A stretch of DNA of 30,827 nt from a virus, in IMG/VR virus record IMGVR_UViG_3300025093_000077, positions 1 through 30,827 of that record; one strand, given 5' to 3'. Positions 7,692 through 17,084 of the stretch are shown here, piece by piece; the first letter of the stretch is position 1; each line of letters starts with the position of its first letter. The notes under the pieces are model-generated. The model was not told the DNA's origin. It searched no databases and saw only the letters and a program-made list of their open reading frames with translations. The translations under genes were made by a program, and so were the position numbers.

Positions 7692-9521
7692 ATGGCAGCT
7701 AAATCAGATTTTAATTTACAGACAGATGGTTATGTAGCATTTGATGCTATTAGTCTAAAAGACTTGATCATCGAAAGAATGAATGAACAACAGATCTTTA
7801 CAGATCAAAACTACGAAGGTAGTAATTTATCTGCTTTAATCGATGTCATTGCTTATTCCTATCACGTCTTAATTTATTATCTTAACAAAAACTCATCAGA
7901 GAGTAGTTTTACTCAAGCTGAAATTTACGAAAACATAAATCAAATTGTTAAGAGTATAGATTATAATCCATCAGGCCCACAAACTTCTAACTTATCTTTC
8001 GAAGCAGTTGCTACTGCAATGTTAGAGCAAAATTTATATACTATACCAAGATACAGTTATTTTTCATTTAATGGTACATCTTTTAGTTTTACCGATGATG
8101 TTTCATTTCAAAAAAATACATCTAATGCTGAAGTATTAACAGCTCTTCAAAATAACACTCTATTATATAATGGACAATTTGTAGAGTTTCCGGTGTTTCA
8201 AGCATTAGGAGAGGAATTTGAAGTTGCAACATTAGCAGCTACCAATACAGATACAAATTTTTATATAGATAATAATAATATTCACGTATATGTAAAAGAA
8301 CCTAAAAGAGACGCTAAATGGGAAAAATGGACAAGAACAACTTCATTGTACTTAGAAAATGGTTCTGCTAAAAAATATAGTGTAAGGTTTAATCAAACTG
8401 AGCAATATGAAATAAAATTTGGCAATAACGTAACTGGTAAAAAATTAGTACAAGGAAGTCAAATAGCAATTTATTATTTGAAGTCTGATGCAACTTTAGG
8501 TCAAGTAAGCAAAAACACATTAGACAATCAGGCATTGTACTTTTTCAACACTACGCAGTTTAATAGAATATTAGCTGATACAACGCCACGAGGTTCTAAC
8601 ATTATTACACCTACTGAATCGTCTAACATTAGATTTTCAAATGAAAATTCATCTACTAATTTCAAATTAAAAGAAAGTGTAGAAGAGATAAAACAAAACG
8701 CTCCTAAGCTTTTTAACTCTCAATATAGATTAGTTACTACTGGTGATTATCAAAATTATGTTCAAAAGAATTTTGGTAGTTGGGTGAGATCAGTAAGTGT
8801 TGTAAACAATTTTGATTACTTAAATCAGTATCAAAATTATTTCTTTGATATAGGGTTAGATAGACCTAATGAAGATTCGAGGGTTTTATTTAACCAAGTT
8901 AATTTTGCTGATTCTTGCGACTTTAACAATGTTTATATTTTTGCAGTACCAAATAAAAATGTAGAAACTAGTTTAGATATAAGAACTAATTATTTGTCTG
9001 TAGCTCAGAAAAATGCAATTACTATTTTATTAAACGACGTTAAAAGTGCAACAACTGAATTGATAGTAAACGATCCTGTTTATATGGAAATTAATTTAGG
9101 GGCATCTAATCTTAAAGAAGATGTTATCTTTCCTGAAGAAGCTGGTGATAACAGTTACCTTTATATAGAAATGGATAGAAATTCTAGAAGGGATTTAGAA
9201 ACTGTTAAAAATGAAGTAGCTTCAATTTTTAAAACTTACTTTAATGTTAATAATTTAAAATTAGGACAAATTATTAGCGTTAAAGATTTGTCTCAACAAA
9301 TTTTAAACTTAGATGGGGTAAATAATTTTACAACAAGAAGGAATTTTAAAGATAAAGTTATTATAGAAAACGAACTTGAATTAGCAATTTATAACCCAGT
9401 TTACGCAACACAAGATTATAATTTTACTCAACAAGATATTAATTTACAGTTTTTTCAATTCCCTTATTTTAGAAATCTTTCTAATATATCAGACAGAATT
9501 GAAGTTGTAAGACAAGGATAA
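7692..9521 (+). CDS. Baseplate wedge protein, gp6-like
   Basis: A 609-residue protein beginning with the gp6/gpJ-type N-terminal region: FDAISLKDLIIERMNE, then YEGSNLSALIDVIAYSYHVL and LNKNSSESSFTQAEIYENI, where the 'T-A-x-x-x-x-N' part is usual. Two copies of this protein hold each wedge together and connect neighbouring wedges. The middle carries REVT-like beta segments and a late strand-rich domain (residues 430-590) with EMDRNSRRDLETVKNEV. Length is close to T4 gp6 (660). It lies directly downstream of the gp25-like gene and 1 nt before the next. Confidence 0.85.
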   Translation: MAAKSDFNLQTDGYVAFDAISLKDLIIERMNEQQIFTDQNYEGSNLSALIDVIAYSYHVLIYYLNKNSSESSFTQAEIYENINQIVKSIDYNPSGPQTSNLSFEAVATAMLEQNLYTIPRYSYFSFNGTSFSFTDDVSFQKNTSNAEVLTALQNNTLLYNGQFVEFPVFQALGEEFEVATLAATNTDTNFYIDNNNIHVYVKEPKRDAKWEKWTRTTSLYLENGSAKKYSVRFNQTEQYEIKFGNNVTGKKLVQGSQIAIYYLKSDATLGQVSKNTLDNQALYFFNTTQFNRILADTTPRGSNIITPTESSNIRFSNENSSTNFKLKESVEEIKQNAPKLFNSQYRLVTTGDYQNYVQKNFGSWVRSVSVVNNFDYLNQYQNYFFDIGLDRPNEDSRVLFNQVNFADSCDFNNVYIFAVPNKNVETSLDIRTNYLSVAQKNAITILLNDVKSATTELIVNDPVYMEINLGASNLKEDVIFPEEAGDNSYLYIEMDRNSRRDLETVKNEVASIFKTYFNVNNLKLGQIISVKDLSQQILNLDGVNNFTTRRNFKDKVIIENELELAIYNPVYATQDYNFTQQDINLQFFQFPYFRNLSNISDRIEVVRQG

Positions 9522-9522
9522 A

Positions 9523-11814
9523 ATGACGGTATTAGATACAGGGTATTGGAAATTCGATGTCTTTAATGTTTATGATGATACGTCTTTATCATCATACGCA
9601 TTAGAACAAACCCCTTTAAAGTTTATTCCTACTACTTTAAAAGGTCAAGATTATAGCAATCAAAATATTATTTGGGATTTTGGTGATGAATCCCCAAATG
9701 TTAGTTCTTTATCAGCTACCCATTCTTATTTTTACCCAGGTGAGTATAGAGTGACCATGACAGTAATGTTATCTGATGGTAACACTCAACTTGATTCATT
9801 TTTTCGTACAGTTAAAATATTCGATTTTGTACCTAATACATTTGCATTTAAAACTTTATCATCAAGCGATGTTTTAAATTTATCAGCAGGAATATTTTCT
9901 GATAAACTTACATTAGAACGATTTAATAGTCTTCAATCATTCAGCACCACACCTTACACTTTCTTTTTAAATTGTAGTGGAAGTGATAGTTTATATTATG
10001 ATAAAACGAAATTAAGTGTTGAACCTTATGCATTTTTATTACCAACACATAGGTTTGTAAAAAGAGAAGAATTAGGAGTAGTATATAGTGACACTGTTAT
10101 TAATAAATTAGATACTACTTCTACTAATCTTTATGGTAAGTTAGATAAAACTAGTTTAGTTGTTCCTGCTTCTTCTACAGACGTAAATGCATTTTTTGTA
10201 GGTACAAGCGGGTATGGTGAATTTTATTTTGTAGATGATTTTGTAAGAACTAACCCTTATTATATTTTAGCTACTTTAGATACTTCTAAATTTCCTGATA
10301 ATTACACAAAGTATTATCAATTACCTTTATCTGATTTGCCTATTAAAAATACATCTACTACTTACTATACTATTAGCAGTAATGTATTCAAACATGCTGA
10401 TTATTTTTCTATAACAAGTAATGGTTTAGACGGGGAAGGATTTTATTTAGATACGTTTGATATAGGTAAATCAAAATTTTATAATCAAGTAATAAGTTTT
10501 GTTGCTAAACTTAAAACTAATAGTCTTTATAATTGTAAAAATCAATTTAATAAATTGAATCCAGGTGTAGTAGATTTTGCTACTAATGCAGTAAAAATTT
10601 ATTTAGTGGATTCTATTACAGGTAAAAATCTTGGTGATATTTTACCTTACACCACATTTGACACTTCCACCTTTAAAGATTATTCATACGGTTGGGTTAA
10701 AGGTAATATAATTATACCAGAAGATAATAATCTAGATACTAATTTTACTTCTAACAATTTCTTATCAGTTAGATTAAGCGCTACTTCATTAATTCAAGAT
10801 AATGAAGGCGGTACTTACTTTGTATCAGGTAGTAGTTCTGATTTTAATCTTTACCCTTCTACTGGTATTAATAGAGTAGCTAAGATTAACGAAAATTTTG
10901 ATATGTCAGGTTATATGAAGAGCACAGCTTTACAGCCCTCAATATATAATAAACCAGTCATATTTGATACGTTTTTTAGTACTATTTTTGGTAATATTAG
11001 TTCTGGTGTAGATGCTATAGGTAAACGCATTTATGAGAAAACAGCTAATTTTGTAAGTAACAATGTTAATATAGATACTTGTAATATTGATTCATTAATT
11101 AGTTACGCTGATGAATATAATATAGATTTAGAACAATTCGCTTCTACCGATTTATTAATAAATTACCCCGCTGAAATTTCTAGATTAGTTAATTTATTTT
11201 CTATTAAAAAATCATTATTATTTGGTAAAAGAAACCAATCTAATTTTAATTTTATTAATAATTATTCTAACAATCTTATTGGTTCACTAGATGAAAGTAT
11301 AGGTTACGTTGAAGATAATAAAAAATATGGATATAATAAAGGCGAAAAATTAGATATATTATCTTATGTAATTAACAAGAGTGAAAATTATATAGTTGCT
11401 GAAGAGTTATATTCTTCAAACTATTCATTGTTAAGAGTAAATTTACTAAGTTCAATTGTATCTGCAGATATATACCCATTAAGTTCGTTTTCTAAAAACT
11501 GGGGCTGGGGGTTAGTTTTACCTGATGATTTTTATACTGATTCTTTATCAACATATAAACTATCATCATATTATAATTTTTATAATTATTACCCTACCGT
11601 CGACGGTACTTATAATAACAACATAATAAATTGGGAAGATACGTACAATACCACCGTTAATATTCCTTTCGATAGTCTATCTTCCACTTACTTGCCTTCT
11701 TACTTATCTAGTTATAATAACACACCATTAGTTGAATGGGATACAGAAGATGGTATTATTGAACAAAATCTTGCTTATCAATTAAGTTTAGGTTCTGAAA
11801 TCTTGTCTTCTTAA
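9523..11814 (+). CDS. PKD-domain tail/baseplate protein
   Basis: A 763-residue protein. Residues about 35-95 form a PKD domain: IIWDFGDESP (49-58), then THSYFYPGEYRVTMTV (66-81). PKD domains are Ig-like beta modules that mediate protein or glycan contacts. The remaining 660 residues are rich in Ser, Tyr, Asn and Leu and show no motif I know. Place in the operon, straight after gp6, matches that of gp7 or another peripheral wedge protein in T4-like phages. It is probably a peripheral baseplate or tail-decorating protein. A weak AAGGA lies upstream of the ATG, which starts 1 nt after the gp6-like stop. Confidence 0.7.
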   Translation: MTVLDTGYWKFDVFNVYDDTSLSSYALEQTPLKFIPTTLKGQDYSNQNIIWDFGDESPNVSSLSATHSYFYPGEYRVTMTVMLSDGNTQLDSFFRTVKIFDFVPNTFAFKTLSSSDVLNLSAGIFSDKLTLERFNSLQSFSTTPYTFFLNCSGSDSLYYDKTKLSVEPYAFLLPTHRFVKREELGVVYSDTVINKLDTTSTNLYGKLDKTSLVVPASSTDVNAFFVGTSGYGEFYFVDDFVRTNPYYILATLDTSKFPDNYTKYYQLPLSDLPIKNTSTTYYTISSNVFKHADYFSITSNGLDGEGFYLDTFDIGKSKFYNQVISFVAKLKTNSLYNCKNQFNKLNPGVVDFATNAVKIYLVDSITGKNLGDILPYTTFDTSTFKDYSYGWVKGNIIIPEDNNLDTNFTSNNFLSVRLSATSLIQDNEGGTYFVSGSSSDFNLYPSTGINRVAKINENFDMSGYMKSTALQPSIYNKPVIFDTFFSTIFGNISSGVDAIGKRIYEKTANFVSNNVNIDTCNIDSLISYADEYNIDLEQFASTDLLINYPAEISRLVNLFSIKKSLLFGKRNQSNFNFINNYSNNLIGSLDESIGYVEDNKKYGYNKGEKLDILSYVINKSENYIVAEELYSSNYSLLRVNLLSSIVSADIYPLSSFSKNWGWGLVLPDDFYTDSLSTYKLSSYYNFYNYYPTVDGTYNNNIINWEDTYNTTVNIPFDSLSSTYLPSYLSSYNNTPLVEWDTEDGIIEQNLAYQLSLGSEILSS

Positions 11815-11825
11815 TGATACTATAC

Positions 11826-11837
11826 TAAATATTATTA
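11826..11837 (+). promoter_or_regulatory. Late-type promoter box (CTAAATA), leaderless
   Basis: TAAATA at 11826-11831, then 6 nt (TTATTA) and the ATG at 11838. It gives the 1037-residue protein its own late transcript inside the structural block. Confidence 0.65.
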
Positions 11838-14800
11838 ATGCCAATTAATACAGTAGAAAGATTTAACAAATATCAGATTGATCAATCTATTACAACATTA
11901 GGTAATGTTTCTATAGCTATTGATTATGATGAACCTTTAGATTTTAAAAATTGGCTATCAAATTTTACCGATACTAATATTTCCACTCAGACTTTTAAGC
12001 TTTCTTATAAAGATTATCTTAATTCATGGAATAAAGTAAAAAATACATTTTTAGAAAATCAAAATAATGATGTAAAAGATCAATATATTGCACTTTTAAA
12101 AGACATCTCTTTAGATGTATTTACCGAACAAGAGAGAAATTACCTCAAAGCTTTAAATTACAACGATAAGAATCAATTAGATTCAATTATACCTCTTGTA
12201 TCTAAAAAATTAAAATTACTTACTAGTTATTATAAAAACTTTAGAGAAATTGTAAAAACACAACCTAAGAAAAATAATATATTTTCTTCTAATATTGGTT
12301 TAAAAGATTTTTTATATCAAACTTTTTATACGTCATTAAATTTTGACTCTTCTACAAAGTCCTTACTTAACATTTTTAATAAAAATGTTGATTATATTTT
12401 AGCTAATGTTAATTTCACTTTAGATGAACTATATGACGAATATCAAGATTATTATGATCTTGTAGCAACTAAACCTGCTTCTGCGTATCAGTATGGAGGT
12501 GAAGTAAGAAAAGATCAATGGACAAGTAATACAAATACTTGGGATTACGATTTATGGTTAGATTATAATAAATCGTCAATTAGATTATTATCATCTTACA
12601 ACTATGTAATTGAAAATTGGATACCTAATTTATCTTTACCCATTTCATTAAACACTAATGATACATCCTATTATAAAAATAAAGATTTTATTAATCAAAT
12701 CAACACTGGTGATTTAAATGATTTAAATTTACAGAATAAAAAAGCTTTATTTGAAAAATTTATAGGTACAGATTATTATTATCTTTCTACTGGAAACACT
12801 GCATCTAGTTTTATATCTGGTAATTTTTTATCAGCATCTAATGTTAGTAGTAATTATCTTAATCGTAATAATGTTAGTACTGCTACTACACCCAATACAG
12901 CATTTTTAGTTAGAGAAAAAGATATAGGAGGATTTTACAAACCCTTTTATTCAGGTATTTTAACTTACAATACTTTTAATTATTCTTATTATGTAGATGT
13001 AGAAAAATTATCAGCTAATCAAACCTATTTCTTTCCTGACCCTAACAAATATATAGGCACTTACGGTAATTCAATTTATTATAAACCACCGGGTTTAGAT
13101 ATATTTAAAGTTAATGAAAATGCAAGAATCGTAAGCTATGATATTTCTAATTCTGCTGCATTTGGTTATATTAATGATAGGTCTTACTACCCTAACTTTA
13201 ATGGTTACGAAAATGAAGAAGAAATAAACAAAATTTATAACTCTGGTGTTGTAAGAGATTTTGATAAAGTCGATTTTTTCAAAGGTAAATTAGATGAGGT
13301 ATGGAGTAACAACGATATCTTTGAAATAAACAATAAAGCGTTATACCCTATAGATGATAGACAACAAAAATTATTGGTTAGTATAGATGATATAACATAC
13401 AACACATCAGATGTTTATGGTAACAATTATGGGGTTTTTAAACAATCTTCTCCTACAGTATTTAAAAATATATCTGCAACTAGCGAAGAAGTAGAAAAGA
13501 GATGTTTGTTTTTATCAAATGGGTTATTTTATCAAGATGGTGTGCCTTTTGATTATGATATAGACACTGGAAGTATATCAGGTATATTACCTTCACAGAA
13601 TTTTAGTTATACTGGCGTTCAGTTATCCGCTGTTACGTTTGATGAGGAAGTTTTAAATTATTTAGATTATAGTAGATTTAATACCCATTGGTGTTTTGGT
13701 ACGGGTAATTATTATAAACAAGGAACAACTTTTGAAGGGGGGTATTTTACAACTATAGACAATGTTGCAATGCCTAGTGATCCTCCTACAGAAAGCGGTC
13801 AATGGAATACTAATTTACAAAGTTTATACTATAGTGTTTTATTAGAAGCAGGAGCAGACAAAAACGGTAACAGACCTACTTTTCAAAACACTGCTTCTTT
13901 TGATTACGAATATACAGATACAACAGATTGTGGTTTATTTGATTATGCTCCGTTTAATAATCCTTTTGAAATAAATTACATTAATACTTCAAGATTTAGT
14001 GTACCTTATTATGATAGTGTTAATCCTAATCTATCTACAACTTATGTTGAAGTAGATAATTATAGTAAGAAAACAATTTACACTAAAAAGTTTGAATTAT
14101 CAGGTACTTCATATATAAGAAATGCAAACAATTATGTTTATCCTTTATCTGCTGCATTGAGTGCTGTATTTGCAAAATATGATAATAATTCATTAAGTGC
14201 AATTTATGATGAACTAAACAATAACATTATAAAATACGATATTGTTTATGATATAATGATTATTGAAACTGAGAATTATCAAGTTGTAGAAAAAATAAGA
14301 TACGATTTTGATACTTTACAATTTTTACCTAACAGACAGAATCCAATTTATATTAATAGACTTTCTCAAGGTAATAAAAGATTGGAAAAATTTGGAAACT
14401 TTTATTTTCACGAATCGAGTAATTCTATATTGTTAAATAAAACAACATTGTTGCCTTCAGTTTCGGGTTCATCATATAGAACATTATACCCATCTATTTA
14501 CAGATTAGAGATAGATAGTTTAAACTTTAATAAAATATTTCCTTTACCTTCCAAAAATTTAAATAGAAAATTAAAAAAATATAGTTATAGTACAGTAGTT
14601 AAACCCGACTATTCAAACGTATCATTCGATACAAATGATTATATTTACAATACATATGAAATAGATAGACCAAATTTATCATATAACCCAGAGAAGAATA
14701 ATTATTCGTTTACTATAAAAGGTAAGGATATGTCAGATGCTTTATCTATATATTATTCTACTTATAAGTTTGAAAATGGTAATTTTATTAACGAAGTAAA

Positions 14801-14951
14801 TGAAGTTTATTTCCAACAATCACTAATAAGAGATGAAAATTATTTCAATTCTTTAACCGCTTCTTTTATATCTTATAATAACTTACCTGGTACTAATGGT
14901 GTTGTATGGAATAATAAAGAAGGTGTTTTGAAACTAGGGGAAGTAGAGTAA
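11838..14951 (+). CDS. Large structural protein of the baseplate/tail region
   Basis: A 1037-residue protein, one of the two longest in the structural block with the adhesins. No known motif recognised. The first 200 residues are helical (KKLKLLTSYYKNFREIV, NKNVDYILANVNFTLDELYD). The remainder is strand-rich and unusually full of Tyr, Asn and Ser, with only scattered Cys. Length is almost that of T4 gp7 (1032) and the gene lies two genes after gp6, so a peripheral wedge role is possible, but I see no sequence support for that. Fibre-anchoring is an alternative because the adhesin genes come next. It has its own late-type box. Confidence 0.7.
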   Translation: MPINTVERFNKYQIDQSITTLGNVSIAIDYDEPLDFKNWLSNFTDTNISTQTFKLSYKDYLNSWNKVKNTFLENQNNDVKDQYIALLKDISLDVFTEQERNYLKALNYNDKNQLDSIIPLVSKKLKLLTSYYKNFREIVKTQPKKNNIFSSNIGLKDFLYQTFYTSLNFDSSTKSLLNIFNKNVDYILANVNFTLDELYDEYQDYYDLVATKPASAYQYGGEVRKDQWTSNTNTWDYDLWLDYNKSSIRLLSSYNYVIENWIPNLSLPISLNTNDTSYYKNKDFINQINTGDLNDLNLQNKKALFEKFIGTDYYYLSTGNTASSFISGNFLSASNVSSNYLNRNNVSTATTPNTAFLVREKDIGGFYKPFYSGILTYNTFNYSYYVDVEKLSANQTYFFPDPNKYIGTYGNSIYYKPPGLDIFKVNENARIVSYDISNSAAFGYINDRSYYPNFNGYENEEEINKIYNSGVVRDFDKVDFFKGKLDEVWSNNDIFEINNKALYPIDDRQQKLLVSIDDITYNTSDVYGNNYGVFKQSSPTVFKNISATSEEVEKRCLFLSNGLFYQDGVPFDYDIDTGSISGILPSQNFSYTGVQLSAVTFDEEVLNYLDYSRFNTHWCFGTGNYYKQGTTFEGGYFTTIDNVAMPSDPPTESGQWNTNLQSLYYSVLLEAGADKNGNRPTFQNTASFDYEYTDTTDCGLFDYAPFNNPFEINYINTSRFSVPYYDSVNPNLSTTYVEVDNYSKKTIYTKKFELSGTSYIRNANNYVYPLSAALSAVFAKYDNNSLSAIYDELNNNIIKYDIVYDIMIIETENYQVVEKIRYDFDTLQFLPNRQNPIYINRLSQGNKRLEKFGNFYFHESSNSILLNKTTLLPSVSGSSYRTLYPSIYRLEIDSLNFNKIFPLPSKNLNRKLKKYSYSTVVKPDYSNVSFDTNDYIYNTYEIDRPNLSYNPEKNNYSFTIKGKDMSDALSIYYSTYKFENGNFINEVNEVYFQQSLIRDENYFNSLTASFISYNNLPGTNGVVWNNKEGVLKLGEVE

Positions 14952-14960
14952 ATATATTAG
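14949..14960 (+). promoter_or_regulatory. Late-type promoter box (GTAAATA), leaderless
   Basis: TAAATA at 14949-14954 overlaps the stop codon of the previous gene, then 6 nt (TATTAG) and the ATG at 14961. Confidence 0.6.
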
Positions 14961-17084
14961 ATGGCAACAATATTACCAGCAAATACAAAAACAAATAATA
15001 TATTTGTAGACAGTTTTTACAATATATATAACGATATTGTAGTATCTGCTGAATTTTCCTTGTTCGGGACCCCTAGTTCTGGAGGTGAAGGTTTTTGTGT
15101 TTACTTTGTAAATGCTGATGCATCTAATATTGGTAATGTAGGTAGCCCTGGTCAAGGGTTAGGTTATTCTAAATCGGCTAGTGTAGTAGAATTTAATGGT
15201 ACTGACATATTTGAAGGCGTCAATGGAGCTCTTCTAGGTGTTGGTTTTGATGCAGCTGGAGGTTTTAGTTTACCAATGGGAGGACCTACCGGTACAGTAA
15301 GTCATCCTAATGCAATTACTTTAAGAGATGGAGCTGATAGTTATGATTACATTTCATCTTCATTACCATTGAGCACATATGGTATTAATTTATATGAACA
15401 GTATGGGTTAGTACCTGGTGCCACACCTACAAGGTCTACTACTTACACTCAAGGTATTAATACAACACCAACAGCTACAAGAACTAATACCCAAACTAAT
15501 ACTAGAACAGTTTCACAAACAAGAACAAATACCTTTACTCAAACCAACACCATTACTCAATCAACTACCGTAACTAATGGCTTTTCTCCTACACCTACTA
15601 AAACAAGAACAAATACACCAACAATAACAAATTCTAGAACTCATACCCCAACTAGAACACCTACTCAAACGGGGTTATATCCTATTAAAAAAGCTTTTAA
15701 AGTAAGACTTACAAATTACGGAAGAAAAGTAATAGTTTATTTACGAAAAGATAATAATTCTAATTTTGTAAAAGTTTTTGAACAAGACAATTTAAGTTTA
15801 AATTTACCTTATAACGGTAGAGTTAAAGTTGGTATTTCATATTCTACAGGTACTCAATTATCTAATTTATATCTTTATAATATTAGTGTGAATGGTACAG
15901 GATATGAAAATGTAAACACACCTACCCCTACTGCTACTAGAAACGTAACTCATACGTCTACACAAACTAGAACGTCTTCTAGTACCCCAACCCAAACCCC
16001 TACTAATCAAGCGTCAGTTACACCCACTTTAACAAATACATATACCCAAACTAGCTCTTATACCCAGACCCCGACACAGACAAGAACTAGAACACAAACC
16101 CCAACACAGACCAGAACACCAACTCAAACACACACTCAATCACCTACTGAAACACCCTGGACTACACGTACTCCTACACCTACACAAACTCAGACATCTA
16201 CACAGACAAGAACAAATACCAGAACACAAACTCCTACTAGAACTAAAACCAACACACGAACAAGATCACAGACACCTACTACAACAAACGCACCTTATAT
16301 AGTAGCTGATGAGACATCTTATAAATTTGTATTTGAAAGTGATTGGTTACAAGCAGATAGTGCGCAAGCTGCAGTTAATGTTTTAATTAATAATGCAAGA
16401 CAAGGATTTAACTCTAATAGAACACCTGACAATGTAATTAATGTTAATGATGAAGGCGTGGCTCTTAATTTTAAAAGCGGTAATTTTAGATCATTTTTCT
16501 TTAATGGAACTGCTGAAACAGCTCAATCAGGATTTGAAGACCCTAATGGTGAATCAGGTTGGTCGCCTATAAGATTTGCGGAAAGTAAAAGCGAAGTAAC
16601 ACCTAACATACCGTCATCATTGCTAGGTGGGGTTAAATCTGATGTATATAATGCTTTAAAAATATTAATGCAAACAGGTAACACCTTAGATACCACTTTA
16701 GTTAATATAGATAAAAAAGATAATACCGAACCTACTCCATTTAATATATGGAAAACTACAGATTTATCAGATGACTATAAAGCAGTTACTAAAAATTATA
16801 ACATTCATGAAGCTATATATGCTAATAATTTTAGAAATAATGCTAAAATTTTATACAATATAGATTACGCTGCTCAAGCCGATATTGAACCTAATGAATT
16901 TTTTAATACACCCGATTCATTTAGACTTGTACCTAACGTAAGGTATTTAAATGTAACTGTTAATGAAATAAATGTCACTTTTAGCTATTGTACTGAATTG
17001 ATTAGTTACTATCCTACTGATTTACAAACAAGTTACTGGGGTGCAAGATTAACATTATTCACCACCGCTACTACAACAACATGA
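14961..17084 (+). CDS. Tail adhesin with lectin-like N terminus and Thr/Pro/Gln/Arg repeats
   Basis: A 707-residue protein with at least five parts. Residues 15-145 look like an L-type lectin/concanavalin fold: GGEGFCVYFVNAD (41-53), SPGQGLGYS (62-70), GALLGVGFDAAGGFSLP (89-105). Residues about 153-237 are a low-complexity linker of alternating Thr with Pro, Gln, Arg and Asn. Residues 238-317 are a second beta domain resembling the last strands of a lectin domain. Residues 318-445 are a second, longer Thr linker. The C-terminal 260 residues are a globular domain of unknown type. A lectin fold split by a repeat linker would be unusual. It probably binds host surface glycan. It shares a 52-bp identical segment with the next gene. 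Confidence 0.75.
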   Translation: MATILPANTKTNNIFVDSFYNIYNDIVVSAEFSLFGTPSSGGEGFCVYFVNADASNIGNVGSPGQGLGYSKSASVVEFNGTDIFEGVNGALLGVGFDAAGGFSLPMGGPTGTVSHPNAITLRDGADSYDYISSSLPLSTYGINLYEQYGLVPGATPTRSTTYTQGINTTPTATRTNTQTNTRTVSQTRTNTFTQTNTITQSTTVTNGFSPTPTKTRTNTPTITNSRTHTPTRTPTQTGLYPIKKAFKVRLTNYGRKVIVYLRKDNNSNFVKVFEQDNLSLNLPYNGRVKVGISYSTGTQLSNLYLYNISVNGTGYENVNTPTPTATRNVTHTSTQTRTSSSTPTQTPTNQASVTPTLTNTYTQTSSYTQTPTQTRTRTQTPTQTRTPTQTHTQSPTETPWTTRTPTPTQTQTSTQTRTNTRTQTPTRTKTNTRTRSQTPTTTNAPYIVADETSYKFVFESDWLQADSAQAAVNVLINNARQGFNSNRTPDNVINVNDEGVALNFKSGNFRSFFFNGTAETAQSGFEDPNGESGWSPIRFAESKSEVTPNIPSSLLGGVKSDVYNALKILMQTGNTLDTTLVNIDKKDNTEPTPFNIWKTTDLSDDYKAVTKNYNIHEAIYANNFRNNAKILYNIDYAAQADIEPNEFFNTPDSFRLVPNVRYLNVTVNEINVTFSYCTELISYYPTDLQTSYWGARLTLFTTATTTT
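15430..15673 (+). repeat. Degenerate Thr-rich coding repeat (linker 1)
   Basis: Tandem degenerate units of about 6 nt (ACN plus CAA, CCN or AGA) encode alternating Thr with Pro, Gln, Arg and Asn. This is a flexible or extended linker inside the adhesin, not an intergenic repeat. Confidence 0.85.
15915..16293 (+). repeat. Degenerate Thr-rich coding repeat (linker 2)
   Basis: Same unit type as linker 1, about 125 codons, with recurring TPTQT and TRTQT words. Its end holds the first copy of a 52-bp exact direct repeat. Confidence 0.85.
16230..16281 (+). repeat. 52-bp exact direct repeat, copy 1
   Basis: Identical base for base with 17924-17975. Encodes the same Thr/Arg/Lys-rich run in the same frame (TRTKTNTRTRSQTPT). 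The match stops abruptly on both sides. Confidence 0.95.
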
